Made by a program: the position numbers and the translations under genes
Notes under the pieces: model-generated
What the model was told of the DNA's origin: nothing
The model's database searches: none
Seen by the model: the letters and a program-made list of their open reading frames with translations, nothing else
NCBI GenBank assembly: GCA_964560775.1
Contig: CAZLNH010000146.1
Span: forward strand, 1 to 20,273
Reading direction: 5' to 3'
DNA: 20,273 bases
Source: Woeseia sp964560775
GTDB lineage: Bacteria > Pseudomonadota > Gammaproteobacteria > Steroidobacterales > Woeseiaceae
Shown: positions 8,699-16,832 of the stretch, in pieces
Position numbering within the stretch: the stretch's first letter is position 1
Layout of the letters: the number at the start of each line of letters is the position of its first letter

Positions 8699-9268
8699 AT
8701 GAATATTGATACTCCCCTTCGTGAGCTGGGTAGCGTTGATTCGAACGCGCTGCGAGAGGCAATTCTTCGCCAGGAAGATGACGCGTGGAACGAGGACAAG
8801 TACCGCCAGGAACAATTCGAAGTCCATCATGCCACCCAGTCGATTGTGGTGTTGTTTGTAGACCTCGCGCGATGGCCTGACCTGGTAGTAAGCCGGGAGC
8901 CAGGGTGGCCGCGGCTCGCGGACACGGCATTACCGCTGATGAACCAGATTATCGAAAAGCACTATCCACCCGGTGGCACTGTAATACGCGCGATGGCGGC
9001 GAAATTGCTTGCCGGCAGTGTCATCAGTCCGCATTTCGACAAACACCCCTCGTTCCATGTCGGCCATCGAATTCATGTACCGATTACGACCAACCCCAGG
9101 GTCAGGTTCATGATAGACGGGCGGCCGTACAAGTTTGAAGTTGGCCAGGCATACGAAATCAACAACCAGAAAACCCACTCCGTGATGAACAAGGGTACGG
9201 AAGATCGCATCACGTTTATTTTTGATTACGTACCGACGGACAAGATTGCCGCTGGAATTGACGGCTGA
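8699..9268 (+). CDS. Aspartyl/asparaginyl beta-hydroxylase-like Fe(II)/2-oxoglutarate oxygenase
   Basis: About 189 residues from the ATG at 8699; a TTG two codons earlier is a less likely start. There is no strong ribosome-binding site. The fold is recognisable from the iron ligands: HFD (H112, D114) in the segment SPHFDKHPSFHVGHRIHVPI, and H160 in NNQKTHSVMN. R170 is the likely 2-oxoglutarate anchor, followed by a final strand, ITFIFDYV. The segment RFMIDGRPYKFEVGQAYEI between them is typical of the Asp/Asn beta-hydroxylase (PF05118) family. Members hydroxylate protein or free aspartate or asparagine side chains; the substrate here is unknown. It has no signal peptide, so it is cytoplasmic. 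It lies next to two TPR-sulfotransferase genes, a suggestive protein-modification neighbourhood. Confidence 0.8.
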   Translation: MNIDTPLRELGSVDSNALREAILRQEDDAWNEDKYRQEQFEVHHATQSIVVLFVDLARWPDLVVSREPGWPRLADTALPLMNQIIEKHYPPGGTVIRAMAAKLLAGSVISPHFDKHPSFHVGHRIHVPITTNPRVRFMIDGRPYKFEVGQAYEINNQKTHSVMNKGTEDRITFIFDYVPTDKIAAGIDG

Positions 9269-9308
9269 TCGGCCGGCATGCGCAGAGCGATTCTCCGACC
9301 CGATTGAT

Positions 9309-11279
9309 TTACAACACGGGCGCCAGCGCGTTCCTCAGCTCATCAAGATAAGAATCGTAGTGCTTCCAGAACTCCACCCCGCTTGCGTACAGTGGTTCCC
9401 GCACCTGCTCCGCGCTCGCGGTGTTGACAGCACGCCGGTTCTTGTAGAACTCGACGCAGGTCGACTCGAACGGCAGATCGCAGAAGTCCAGTAGCCGGCG
9501 CACCTGCCCCTCGAGATCAACCACGATATCTTCGTACTGTACCCGCAGTACTTTGCCGGGCAGTACGTTATCCCAATGTTCCATCATGTCGACGTACTGC
9601 AGATAGTACTGACCCAACTCACCAAGATCGTAGGACTGGTGCTTGCCCTGTGCGAATAACTGACGATAGTTGGCCACGCAGGTTGCCAACGGACTGCGGC
9701 GCGCATCGATGATTTTCGCATGCGGCAATATGCTATGGATAAAGCCGGTGTGCGGAAAGTTAGCCGGCATTTTATCGGTGAAATACCGGCATTCGTCGCT
9801 ACAATAAGTCGCCGCATTTTGCATATAGCTCTTGCCGAGGCTTGCCAGTTCGTCCGCATTCAGTTGCTCTGCGATTTCAGCATAGTGCAGGCCGCCCGGG
9901 TTCTTCGCCGTGAGGGTCGAGGTCAGGGTAATTACGGCGGGCAGTTCGCCGCAACCTTCAACCTGGCTGTGACTCGATAGAATTTGCTCAATCAGCGTTG
10001 ATCCGGAACGCGGCATGCCGAGAATGAAAATAGGTGTCCGGTCAGTCGGCGTTTTCGCAACGCTTCCCGCGAAAAAGGTGTGTGAAAATGCCTGCTTGAT
10101 CCGTGCATTGTCGTGTTCGAACTTGTCCGCGTCATAGTTCACTAAACTCCGCTTCGCCGCATTCCCGAGCGAGTACTGTTGCCACGCCGCACCGTATTGT
10201 TGCAGATTTTCAAACGTTCTCGCCAAAGCAAAGCGAAAACCAGCTTCCGATTCCCGGTCTGTGGTGCCTGCATCTAGCTGTTGCTGAATGAGCTGCCTTT
10301 CTTCGTCGCTCCCATCGTAACCATGCAGACTCGCCAGGTACCACCATGCTGTGCCAATCCCGGGATGGACCCTGGTACACCGTGCATAACTTTCCCTCGC
10401 CTCATCTGTGCGGCCCGCCACGCGCAGCATATGACCGCGACCAATGAGTGCTGCCGGATGATCGGCCGATTGAGCCAGGCAATTATCGTAGGCCTGAAGC
10501 GCATCATCCGTGCGGCCCACGATGCCAAGCATATTGCCGAGATATGATTGGATTTCCGGGTTGTCAGGCGCAATGTGCGCGGCAGCCTGGAGTTCAGTGA
10601 TCGAATCCCGATACCGGCCGCGGTCGCGGAGAAACTTTCCCAGATCGAACAATGCGTCGGCTCGATTCGGTAAAAGCGTGACGATCCGTTTCAGGTAGCC
10701 TTCCGCGACCGCCAAGCGCTCATCGTCGGTCGCGGCTTTCGCAAGAATGCGTAAAGCGTCCGTATTTCGGGGTTCGCGCCGCAGAATGACGTCGCAGGCT
10801 TGCTCAGACGCCGCGATGTCACCGTTTGCACGTAACGCCTCTGCTTCCCGAAGCAGGTTCGCAATCGACATGGATTGACGCATCTTGTGCCGCAGTTCGC
10901 TGGCCTCATCGGCACGGCCCGTACGCTCCAACGCCACGCAAAGTCCTCGCACCGCGGAAGCCTGGTTTGGATTCAGCGCAAGCGCTCTCCGGAACCATTG
11001 CATTGCGCCATCGTTGTCGTCACGCCTGAGGTGCAAACCACCAAGGTCTTCGTAGGGCTTGGCGAATTCAGGCTCGAGTTTGATTGCCAGCCGTAGCTGT
11101 TTCTCCGCCTGCTCCGTTTCACCTTTGCTTGCGAGGATGGCGCCAAGCATTGCGACCAAATTGACATCATCCTCCCACCTTGCAAGTGCATCCCGACATT
11201 TGAGCTCCGCAGCATCGGCCTGGCCGCCCTGCATCAAGCGAACGACTTCGTTAAGGGTGCTGCGAACGTCTTTAGCCAT
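9309..11279 (-). CDS. TPR protein with C-terminal sulfotransferase domain (copy 1)
   Basis: A 656-residue protein. The frame stays open upstream to 11420, but I chose the ATG at 11279: the extra 47 residues are Cys/Arg-rich with no domain character, and they would overlap the divergent neighbour. Residues about 5-380 are TPR-like helical repeats (for example AEKQLRLAIKLEPEFAKPYEDLGGLHL and ALQAYDNCLAQSADHPAALIGRGHML). The sulfotransferase domain starts near 415: FILGMPRSGSTLIEQILSSH (418-437) is the 5'-phosphosulfate-binding loop. DARRSPLATCVANYRQLF (525-542) is the 3'-phosphate site, and YED follows at 582-584. It would move sulfate from PAPS to an acceptor chosen by the TPR scaffold, possibly a protein or peptide. 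Its stop converges with the hydroxylase gene 40 bp away. The acceptor is unknown. Confidence 0.85.
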   Translation of the reverse strand: MAKDVRSTLNEVVRLMQGGQADAAELKCRDALARWEDDVNLVAMLGAILASKGETEQAEKQLRLAIKLEPEFAKPYEDLGGLHLRRDDNDGAMQWFRRALALNPNQASAVRGLCVALERTGRADEASELRHKMRQSMSIANLLREAEALRANGDIAASEQACDVILRREPRNTDALRILAKAATDDERLAVAEGYLKRIVTLLPNRADALFDLGKFLRDRGRYRDSITELQAAAHIAPDNPEIQSYLGNMLGIVGRTDDALQAYDNCLAQSADHPAALIGRGHMLRVAGRTDEARESYARCTRVHPGIGTAWWYLASLHGYDGSDEERQLIQQQLDAGTTDRESEAGFRFALARTFENLQQYGAAWQQYSLGNAAKRSLVNYDADKFEHDNARIKQAFSHTFFAGSVAKTPTDRTPIFILGMPRSGSTLIEQILSSHSQVEGCGELPAVITLTSTLTAKNPGGLHYAEIAEQLNADELASLGKSYMQNAATYCSDECRYFTDKMPANFPHTGFIHSILPHAKIIDARRSPLATCVANYRQLFAQGKHQSYDLGELGQYYLQYVDMMEHWDNVLPGKVLRVQYEDIVVDLEGQVRRLLDFCDLPFESTCVEFYKNRRAVNTASAEQVREPLYASGVEFWKHYDSYLDELRNALAPVL

Positions 11280-11381
11280 GGCGTGATGTTGTACTACGCA
11301 CCTTACGTCAGGGCAACGCCCGCACGCACCGCGTCCGGGTCGGGTCTGGCGCTGACATGAAAGTTGTGCTGAACTCGCCCG
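11280..11381. promoter_or_regulatory. Divergent control region of the two TPR-sulfotransferase genes
   Basis: Only 102 bp separate the two divergent starts, so both promoters must lie here or overlap the genes. I see no clear sigma-70 hexamers and no good ribosome-binding site for either gene. Shared regulation is likely from the arrangement alone. Confidence 0.35.
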
Positions 11382-13364
11382 ATGAACCAGAAAGAAGAAC
11401 TTGCGGCAGCATTTTCGCAAATCAGTTCAGGAAATTTCGCTGAAGCCATAAAACTTTGCGACCTGTGCCTCACAAAACACCCGGGCGACGCACGTTTTCT
11501 GTGTCTTGCCGGACAAGCCAGTATTGCATTGAAACAATTCGACAGCGCCGAACAGTATATTGATGAGGCGATTCGCGTATCCCCCGACTTCGCAGCTGCG
11601 TTTGAGACCCGCGGTGATCTCATGCTGTTGCAAGGTAGCCCGGATAAAGCCCGCGTCTCGTATGAAACGGCCGCGCGCCTCGATCCGACTCGCAATCTTA
11701 CGCACGAAAAACTAAAGCGGATGAAACAACTCGAGAAAGGTCGGCCGGCAACTGCGGTTGCCGCGAGATCCGGGGGTTTTGACGACGACATCAGGAAGGC
11801 GGCGGATCTTGAAGCCAATGGTGACCGGCAATCTGCGGAATTGATCTATCGCGACATCCTCACCCGGGAACCAGGCCATATTGAGGCCGCACGTCTGCTT
11901 GCCGGCATTGCGGTGTTCCACAAACGCTTCCGCGATGCCGAGGTGTTTCTTAAGAAGGTACTGGACAGCGCACCAGACCACGCGCGCGCATGGGTAGACC
12001 TTGCAAACGTACAGCGAGAGATGGACAAATTCGACGATGCTGTTGAAAGTGCCCGTCATGTATTGCGGCTGGCGCCGGACAAGGCTGAATCGCACATGGC
12101 CTATGCAGGCGCCATCGGCATGACCGGTGCGCATGAAGAGGCTATAGAGGCATACCAGAAAGCTATCGACATGGCGCCGGAAAAAGCGGGCGCTGTTTGC
12201 GCCATGGCGCATCATCAAAAGACAGTCGGCCGCCAGGACGATGCTATCGCGAGCTATCGACGCGCCATCGCAATAAAACCCGATCACGCCGAAGCGTATT
12301 GGAGCCTCGCGAACCTGAAAACTTTTCGCTTTGATGACGGCGAAGTTGCTGCGATGCAGGAACTGTTGCGGGACGATTCGCTGCCGGATGTGTCGCGCGC
12401 CCAACTACACAACGCGCTCGGCCACGAATTTGAATCGCGAAAGGACTATGCCGGCGCATTCCGGCATTTTGAAAGGTGCAACGCGATTCGGCGTCTCAGC
12501 GAGTCCTATGATCCTGTGGAAACGCAAACCACCTACGATCGAATCATCGAATTGTTCAGTTCTGATTTCCTTGAGAAGAATGCTGGTGTACCGGCGTCGG
12601 CCGTGACACCGATCCTGGTTGTCGGCCTGCCGCGATCGGGCTCAACCCTGATCGAGCAAATATTGGCCAGCCACAGCCAGGTCGACGGCACGCACGAACT
12701 CGGCGACCTTGCTCGCGCCGTGCAATCGGTGCGCCGCGGAAAAAACCGCCAGTCGCTCTTTCCTGAAGCACTGGCCGGAATGAACCGCCAGGATTGGCAA
12801 AGTATCGGTGAAGAATATTTGCAACGCACCGAGATTTTTCGCAGCGGGGCGCCGTACTTTATTGACAAGAATCCGAACAACTTCATTTACGCCGGAGTCC
12901 TGAAGATAGCCTTGCCGAATGCCCGAATTATCAATGCCAGGCGCCATCCCCTGGACAGCTGCTTTGGTTCATTCAAGCAATTATTTGCCAGTGGCCAGCC
13001 CTTTACTTACGACATGACCGAACTGGGCGAATACTACCTGCAATACCAGCGTCTAATGGACCATTGGCATGCCGTGTTGCCCGGCTTCGTACTCGATGTG
13101 AACTACGAGGATGTCGTCGCCGATCTCGACGGCCAGGTAGCGCGACTTCTGGATTTCTGCGGCCTGCCGTTCGAAGAGGCCTGTTTACACTTCCACGAAA
13201 CCGAACGTGCGGTAAAAACGGCCAGTTCGGAGCAAGTACGACGTCCGATATATTCCAGCTCCGTCAACCTGTGGCGCAACTATGAGCCTCATCTCGATGA
13301 GCTGATCCAGGTGTTGCAGCCCATATTGCCCGATCAATCAAACGGCCAGGCCTCCAGTCCGTGA
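11382..13364 (+). CDS. TPR protein with C-terminal sulfotransferase domain (copy 2)
   Basis: A 660-residue paralog of the divergent neighbour. Residues about 5-380 hold TPR-like repeats (EAIKLCDLCLTKHPGDARFLCLAG, AELIYRDILTREPGHIEAARLLAG, AIEAYQKAIDMAPEKAGAVCAMA). A linker around 115-135 interrupts them. The sulfotransferase domain begins near 409 with VVGLPRSGSTLIEQILASHS (413-432), the PAPS 5'-phosphosulfate loop. NARRHPLDSCFGSFKQLF (518-535) provides the 3'-phosphate site and NYEDVV is at 574-579. The C-terminal part is strongly alike in both copies, while the TPR halves differ more, as expected if each copy recognises a different partner. There is no signal peptide, so action is cytoplasmic. 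The start is the first ATG; no Shine-Dalgarno is evident. Confidence 0.87.
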   Translation: MNQKEELAAAFSQISSGNFAEAIKLCDLCLTKHPGDARFLCLAGQASIALKQFDSAEQYIDEAIRVSPDFAAAFETRGDLMLLQGSPDKARVSYETAARLDPTRNLTHEKLKRMKQLEKGRPATAVAARSGGFDDDIRKAADLEANGDRQSAELIYRDILTREPGHIEAARLLAGIAVFHKRFRDAEVFLKKVLDSAPDHARAWVDLANVQREMDKFDDAVESARHVLRLAPDKAESHMAYAGAIGMTGAHEEAIEAYQKAIDMAPEKAGAVCAMAHHQKTVGRQDDAIASYRRAIAIKPDHAEAYWSLANLKTFRFDDGEVAAMQELLRDDSLPDVSRAQLHNALGHEFESRKDYAGAFRHFERCNAIRRLSESYDPVETQTTYDRIIELFSSDFLEKNAGVPASAVTPILVVGLPRSGSTLIEQILASHSQVDGTHELGDLARAVQSVRRGKNRQSLFPEALAGMNRQDWQSIGEEYLQRTEIFRSGAPYFIDKNPNNFIYAGVLKIALPNARIINARRHPLDSCFGSFKQLFASGQPFTYDMTELGEYYLQYQRLMDHWHAVLPGFVLDVNYEDVVADLDGQVARLLDFCGLPFEEACLHFHETERAVKTASSEQVRRPIYSSSVNLWRNYEPHLDELIQVLQPILPDQSNGQASSP

Positions 13365-13475
13365 ATAGCGTTTTTGATATTCATCGACAATCATATTGAC
13401 CCTACCACCTGTACTGGCGACGTCGCAGGGTGAGTTCGTCGATGGTGACGATCCCGCCGCGAATGCAAAAGCGCA

Positions 13476-13506
13476 TTGGCATCCGGTACCGAATGTGACT
13501 TATTAT
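13476..13506 (+). promoter_or_regulatory. Weak candidate promoter for the NhaC-type antiporter gene
   Basis: TTGGCA (13476-13481) and TATTAT (13501-13506) are both one base from consensus, but the 19-bp spacer is long. A start near 13513 would give a leader of about 115 nt that includes the hairpin before the gene. Confidence 0.25.
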
Positions 13507-13591
13507 TTGTATTCGATGATTGCGAAGGGAGGCCGCAACACATGCTGGAAGGAACCACACCCCTGCTCCTGGCCATGCTCACCGGAGAACC

Positions 13592-13615
13592 GGACTGCTT
13601 CTGAAGAAGCTGTCC
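13592..13615 (+). promoter_or_regulatory. RNA hairpin directly before the antiporter start
   Basis: GGACTGCTTC and GAAGCTGTCC pair over ten positions with a single T-T mismatch around a TGAA loop. The structure ends 12 bases before the ATG, where the ribosome would bind, and no Shine-Dalgarno is visible there. It has no T-run, so it is not a simple terminator. Translational control is possible. Confidence 0.4.
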
Positions 13616-13627
13616 CGATAATTCTCC

Positions 13628-14992
13628 ATGGATGACCCGTCCTTTGTCTCGGCGCTGCCCACGATCTTTGTTTTCGTTCTCGCGATCGTTTCGCGACGTC
13701 CGATCGAGTCGCTGCTGGCGGGCGCACTCCTCGGCCTCATCATGTTGCACGGCGGGCAATTCGTCACAGGATTTGCCGATACATCGCTGGTCGTACTGAC
13801 CGACGAGGACGTCGCCTGGGTCATTCTCGTTTGCGGGTTCATGGGCAGCCTGATCGGGCTGCTGATCCGCAGTGGCGCGACACAGGCGTTTACCGCCCGC
13901 ATGACCGGGTTTGTCCGCTCGCAGAAAAGCGCCCTGTTCGCGACGTGGTTTCTCGGCATCCTGATGTTCGTCGACGACTACCTCAACTCCCTGGCGGTGG
14001 GCTCGGCCATGCGGGAGTTGACTGACCGGTTCCGGATCTCGCGCGAAATGCTTGCGTATGTCGTCGACTCCACGGCTGCGCCCATCAGCGTCATTATCCC
14101 GTTCTCGACATGGGGCGCGTTTTTCGGCGGCCTGCTCGTGACAAACGGCGTGGCCGCCGAGGGCGAGGGACTTTCGACCTACATCGCCGCGGTGCCTTAC
14201 ATGCTGTATGCGTGGGCCGCGATTTTCCTTGTTCCGATCGTCATCGCGGGCTGGGTACCGGCACTCGGTGGCATGAAGCGTGCGGAGCGCCGGGCGCAGA
14301 CGACCGGCGCTATGGTCCCACCGGGCGCAGAGCACATCGAGGAAGCGAACCGGGCAATTCGCCCGCGCGATGACGCCAGGCCCCGCGCCATGCTGTTCGT
14401 CTTGCCCATGGTCGCCCTGGTCCTGCTCACGCTCTACTTCGACAAGGACTTTCTGCGCGGCGTGTACGTAACGCTTGGCGGAACAGTGCTCGTCATGCTG
14501 GCGCTCCGTGCGCTCGACTTCAACGAGACATTCGACACTATCCTCACCGGTTTCAAGACGATGATCGAGCCGCTGGCCGTGCTCATCGCGGCGTTCATGC
14601 TGAAAGAGGTCAATGACGACCTGGGCCTTCCTGCCTACGTCGTCGCATCGATGGAGCCGCTGCTGACGCCGGAGTCGTTGCCGGCCGTCGTCTTCGCCAC
14701 AATGGGCCTTGTCTCGTTCGCAACCGGGTCCAACTGGGGTGTGTTCGTGATTATCCTGCCAATTGTAGCGACGCTCGCCAACAATCTCGGCGCGGACATG
14801 ACGCTCGTGATCGGAGCGACGCTGTCCGCCAGCACGTTCGGCAGCCACGCCTGTTTCTATTCCGATGCAACCGTGCTGACGGCGCAGGCGACCGGCTGTA
14901 CGGCGATGCAGCACGCGCTGACGCAGATACCCTATGCGTTGATCGCCGCGGCCGTCGCACTGGCCGGCTACCTTGTTCTCGGCTATGCCTGA
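13628..14992 (+). CDS. NhaC-family Na+/H+ antiporter-like membrane protein
   Basis: A 454-residue inner-membrane protein with about eleven or twelve hydrophobic segments. The family signature is clear: FVDDYLNSLAVGSAM (114-128) followed by SREMLAYVVDSTAAPISVI (138-156). In the second half the discontinuous-helix motif GSNWGVFVIILPI pairs with a GSHACFYSDATVLTAQATGC segment, as in the NhaC/MleN group (PF03553). These exchange Na+ for protons or couple ion and metabolite (for example malate/lactate) exchange; which applies here is unknown. The start is the first ATG after an in-frame stop (TAA at 13619). It follows the sulfotransferase gene on the same strand with a 263-bp gap holding a hairpin, so it probably has its own control. 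Confidence 0.87.
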   Translation: MDDPSFVSALPTIFVFVLAIVSRRPIESLLAGALLGLIMLHGGQFVTGFADTSLVVLTDEDVAWVILVCGFMGSLIGLLIRSGATQAFTARMTGFVRSQKSALFATWFLGILMFVDDYLNSLAVGSAMRELTDRFRISREMLAYVVDSTAAPISVIIPFSTWGAFFGGLLVTNGVAAEGEGLSTYIAAVPYMLYAWAAIFLVPIVIAGWVPALGGMKRAERRAQTTGAMVPPGAEHIEEANRAIRPRDDARPRAMLFVLPMVALVLLTLYFDKDFLRGVYVTLGGTVLVMLALRALDFNETFDTILTGFKTMIEPLAVLIAAFMLKEVNDDLGLPAYVVASMEPLLTPESLPAVVFATMGLVSFATGSNWGVFVIILPIVATLANNLGADMTLVIGATLSASTFGSHACFYSDATVLTAQATGCTAMQHALTQIPYALIAAAVALAGYLVLGYA

Positions 14993-15392
14993 ATATGACT
15001 GGAACGAGATCGGCGTAAAGCAACCAGCGTAGTCACACGAATCTCAACTCTACCCGGTCCGGCCGCCCATTAATCCTGTGTATCGAGAGCCTTCCTGATT
15101 CCGCGGGCGAGCTACCATGCCACGCGCACGACGCCGTCAGCCGTAGTCGTCGCCTCGGTGCCGGCCGCATCGCCGATCGCATCAACATCAAGACTCGATT
15201 GGCCCGCTGCCGCGACGGGGAAGGACGCCAGAATCGCGACCATGTTGAGGACGATGAACCTTCCACGGAGCAGTTGCGCGGGCATATGATGGCCTCCGTT
15301 CAAGGCAGGAGTTTTCTCCGGGCCGTGGCCTGCGGACGACCTCAGGATAACAACTTCCCGGTATCGCGTCCCGTGGCGTGAAACAGAATAAT
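14993..15392. other. Intergenic region between antiporter and chromate transporter genes
   Basis: The 400-bp gap holds only the truncated secreted-protein remnant (15112-15285, minus strand). No terminator hairpin with a T-run follows the antiporter stop. The part between 15286 and 15392 must carry the promoter of the downstream transporter, but I see no convincing hexamers. Confidence 0.5.
15112..15285 (-). pseudogene. Truncated secreted protein gene, DUF1259-like N-terminus
   Basis: A 57-residue frame from the ATG at 15285, which has an ideal ribosome-binding site (GGAGG, seven bases before). Residues 1-27 form a convincing signal peptide (MPAQLLRGRFIVLNMVAILA, then SFPVAAA). The mature part LDVDAIGDAAGTEATTTADG and VVRVAW resembles, from memory, the start of DUF1259 proteins, where a PR-D-V-VDG segment should come next. 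Instead a TAG stops it; another frame briefly reads ARPRN. Only about 120 bp remain before the convergent antiporter gene ends, far too little for the rest. This looks like the surviving 5' end of a deleted or decayed gene. It might still make a small exported peptide. The family match is uncertain. Confidence 0.45.
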
Positions 15393-16751
15393 ATGACTGC
15401 GTCCCGCATCGCCGCCGAGTCGAAAGGTATCGCCTTTGGCGAGGCTGCTCGCGCCTGGCTCAAGATTGGCCTGCTGAGCTTCGGCGGTCCGGCCGGCCAG
15501 ATCGCTTTGATGCACCGGATTCTCGTCGAGGAAAAGCGCTGGGTGGGCGAGGGACGCTTCCTGCACGCGCTCAACTATTGCATGCTGCTCCCGGGGCCGG
15601 AAGCGATGCAGCTCGCGACCTACGTCGGCTGGCTTCTGCACGGCGTGCGCGGCGGCCTGGTCGCGGGCATATTGTTCGTGCTGCCGGGCTTCGTCGCCAT
15701 GCTGGCGCTGTCGATCCTGTATGCACTGTATCAAGACATGGGACTGGTGCAGGGACTGTTCTTCGGTCTCAAGGCGGCAGTGCTCGCGATCGTCGCCGAA
15801 GCTGTCGTTCGCATCGGCAAGCGGGCACTGCAAAATCGCGCACAAGTCAGTATCGCCGCTTTGGCATTCTTCGCGATTTTCTTTCTGCATCTGCCGTTCC
15901 CGCTCATAGTTTTGACAGCGGGCCTCGCGGGCCTGCTTGGCGGACACTATCGGCCCGAGCTTTTCCATGTGATCAGGGGGCACGCGGTAGAAGACGATGT
16001 TGTTGCAGGCTCCGCGGAACTGACCCGGGCCCGCGGCTGGCGGCACATTGTCGGCACATGCATCGTGTGGCTGCCGCTGTGGTTCATACCGGTCCTGCTG
16101 CTCGCGGCAGTCCTGGGTCCTGACCACGTCCTTACGCTCGAAGGCCTGTTCTTCAGCAAGGCTGCCGCCGTCACCTTCGGGGGTGCGTACGCCGTGCTGG
16201 CCTACATCGCCCAGCAAGCCGTCGAGGTCTATCACTGGCTGCTTCCGGGAGAAATGCTGGACGGGCTGGGCATGGCGGAGACGACGCCGGGGCCGCTGAT
16301 CATGGTGACGCAATTCGTCGGTTTCATGGGCGCATTCCGGTTCCCGGAACCGTTCTCGCCGCTGACAGCGGGCATCGTCGGCTCGATCGTCACTACCTGG
16401 GTCACATTCGTTCCGTGCTTTCTGTGGATATTTCTCGGCGCGCCTTACGTGGAACGGATACGTGACAATCACATTCTCGGCTCCGCCCTATCCTGCATCA
16501 CGGCTGCTGTGGTCGGAGTCATTCTGAATCTCGCCGTGTGGTTTGCGTTGCATGTGCTTTTCGCCGACGTGGCAGAAACTCACGTCAGCGGCATTCGCCT
16601 GCTGCTGCCGGATTGGTCCTCACTGAACTACGCGGCCTCTGCCATCGCAGCGGGTGCTTTTGTCGCGATGTTCAAGCTGCACTGGAGCGTGTTTCGAGCC
16701 CTGGGCGCCGCCTGCATCGTCGGGCTGCTGCTTCACTCGCTCTTGCTGTAG
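15393..16751 (+). CDS. chrA: Chromate transporter ChrA family (long, two CHR domains)
   Basis: A 452-residue polytopic membrane protein from the ATG at 15393; a GTG at 15378 could add five residues. Neither has a strong ribosome-binding site. The N-terminal CHR domain shows LKIGLLSFGGPAGQIALMHR (23-42) and LNYCMLLPGPEAMQLATYVG (60-79). The C-terminal half repeats the theme with FFSKAAAVTFGGAYAVLAYI and GMAETTPGPLIMVTQFVGF. The two related halves are the mark of the long-chain CHR family. ChrA proteins extrude chromate, usually in antiport; some homologs have no proven chromate role. No ChrB regulator or other metal-resistance gene is near, so the physiological substrate is uncertain. It is followed 81 bp later by a lipoprotein gene on the same strand. 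Confidence 0.88.
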   Translation: MTASRIAAESKGIAFGEAARAWLKIGLLSFGGPAGQIALMHRILVEEKRWVGEGRFLHALNYCMLLPGPEAMQLATYVGWLLHGVRGGLVAGILFVLPGFVAMLALSILYALYQDMGLVQGLFFGLKAAVLAIVAEAVVRIGKRALQNRAQVSIAALAFFAIFFLHLPFPLIVLTAGLAGLLGGHYRPELFHVIRGHAVEDDVVAGSAELTRARGWRHIVGTCIVWLPLWFIPVLLLAAVLGPDHVLTLEGLFFSKAAAVTFGGAYAVLAYIAQQAVEVYHWLLPGEMLDGLGMAETTPGPLIMVTQFVGFMGAFRFPEPFSPLTAGIVGSIVTTWVTFVPCFLWIFLGAPYVERIRDNHILGSALSCITAAVVGVILNLAVWFALHVLFADVAETHVSGIRLLLPDWSSLNYAASAIAAGAFVAMFKLHWSVFRALGAACIVGLLLHSLLL

Positions 16752-16832
16752 TACCGCCGACGGGTTTCCACAATCGGGCATGTGCGTGTCATGATGGTCA
16801 GCGGATGGGGAATGGAATATTGATAAAAACTG

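Noticed and set aside
11280..11420. N-terminal extension of the leftward TPR-sulfotransferase to 11420
   Set aside because: The extra 47 residues are Cys/Arg-rich and would overlap the start of the divergent paralog. Starting at 11279 gives a length matching that paralog.
13396..13635. Possible 79-codon gene before the antiporter
   Set aside because: It starts with TTG, has no ribosome-binding site, overlaps the antiporter start and encodes a composition unlike a folded protein. The region is better read as a leader.
13391..14914. Long open frame (507 codons) on the minus strand opposite the antiporter gene
   Set aside because: Its product is rich in Arg, Asp, His and Gln with no domain character, and the plus strand encodes a clear NhaC-type membrane protein. 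It is a GC-driven antisense shadow.
15342..16472. Long open frame (376 codons) opposite the chromate transporter gene
   Set aside because: It is low-complexity and charged, with no ribosome-binding site or family features; the plus strand encodes an unmistakable ChrA protein.
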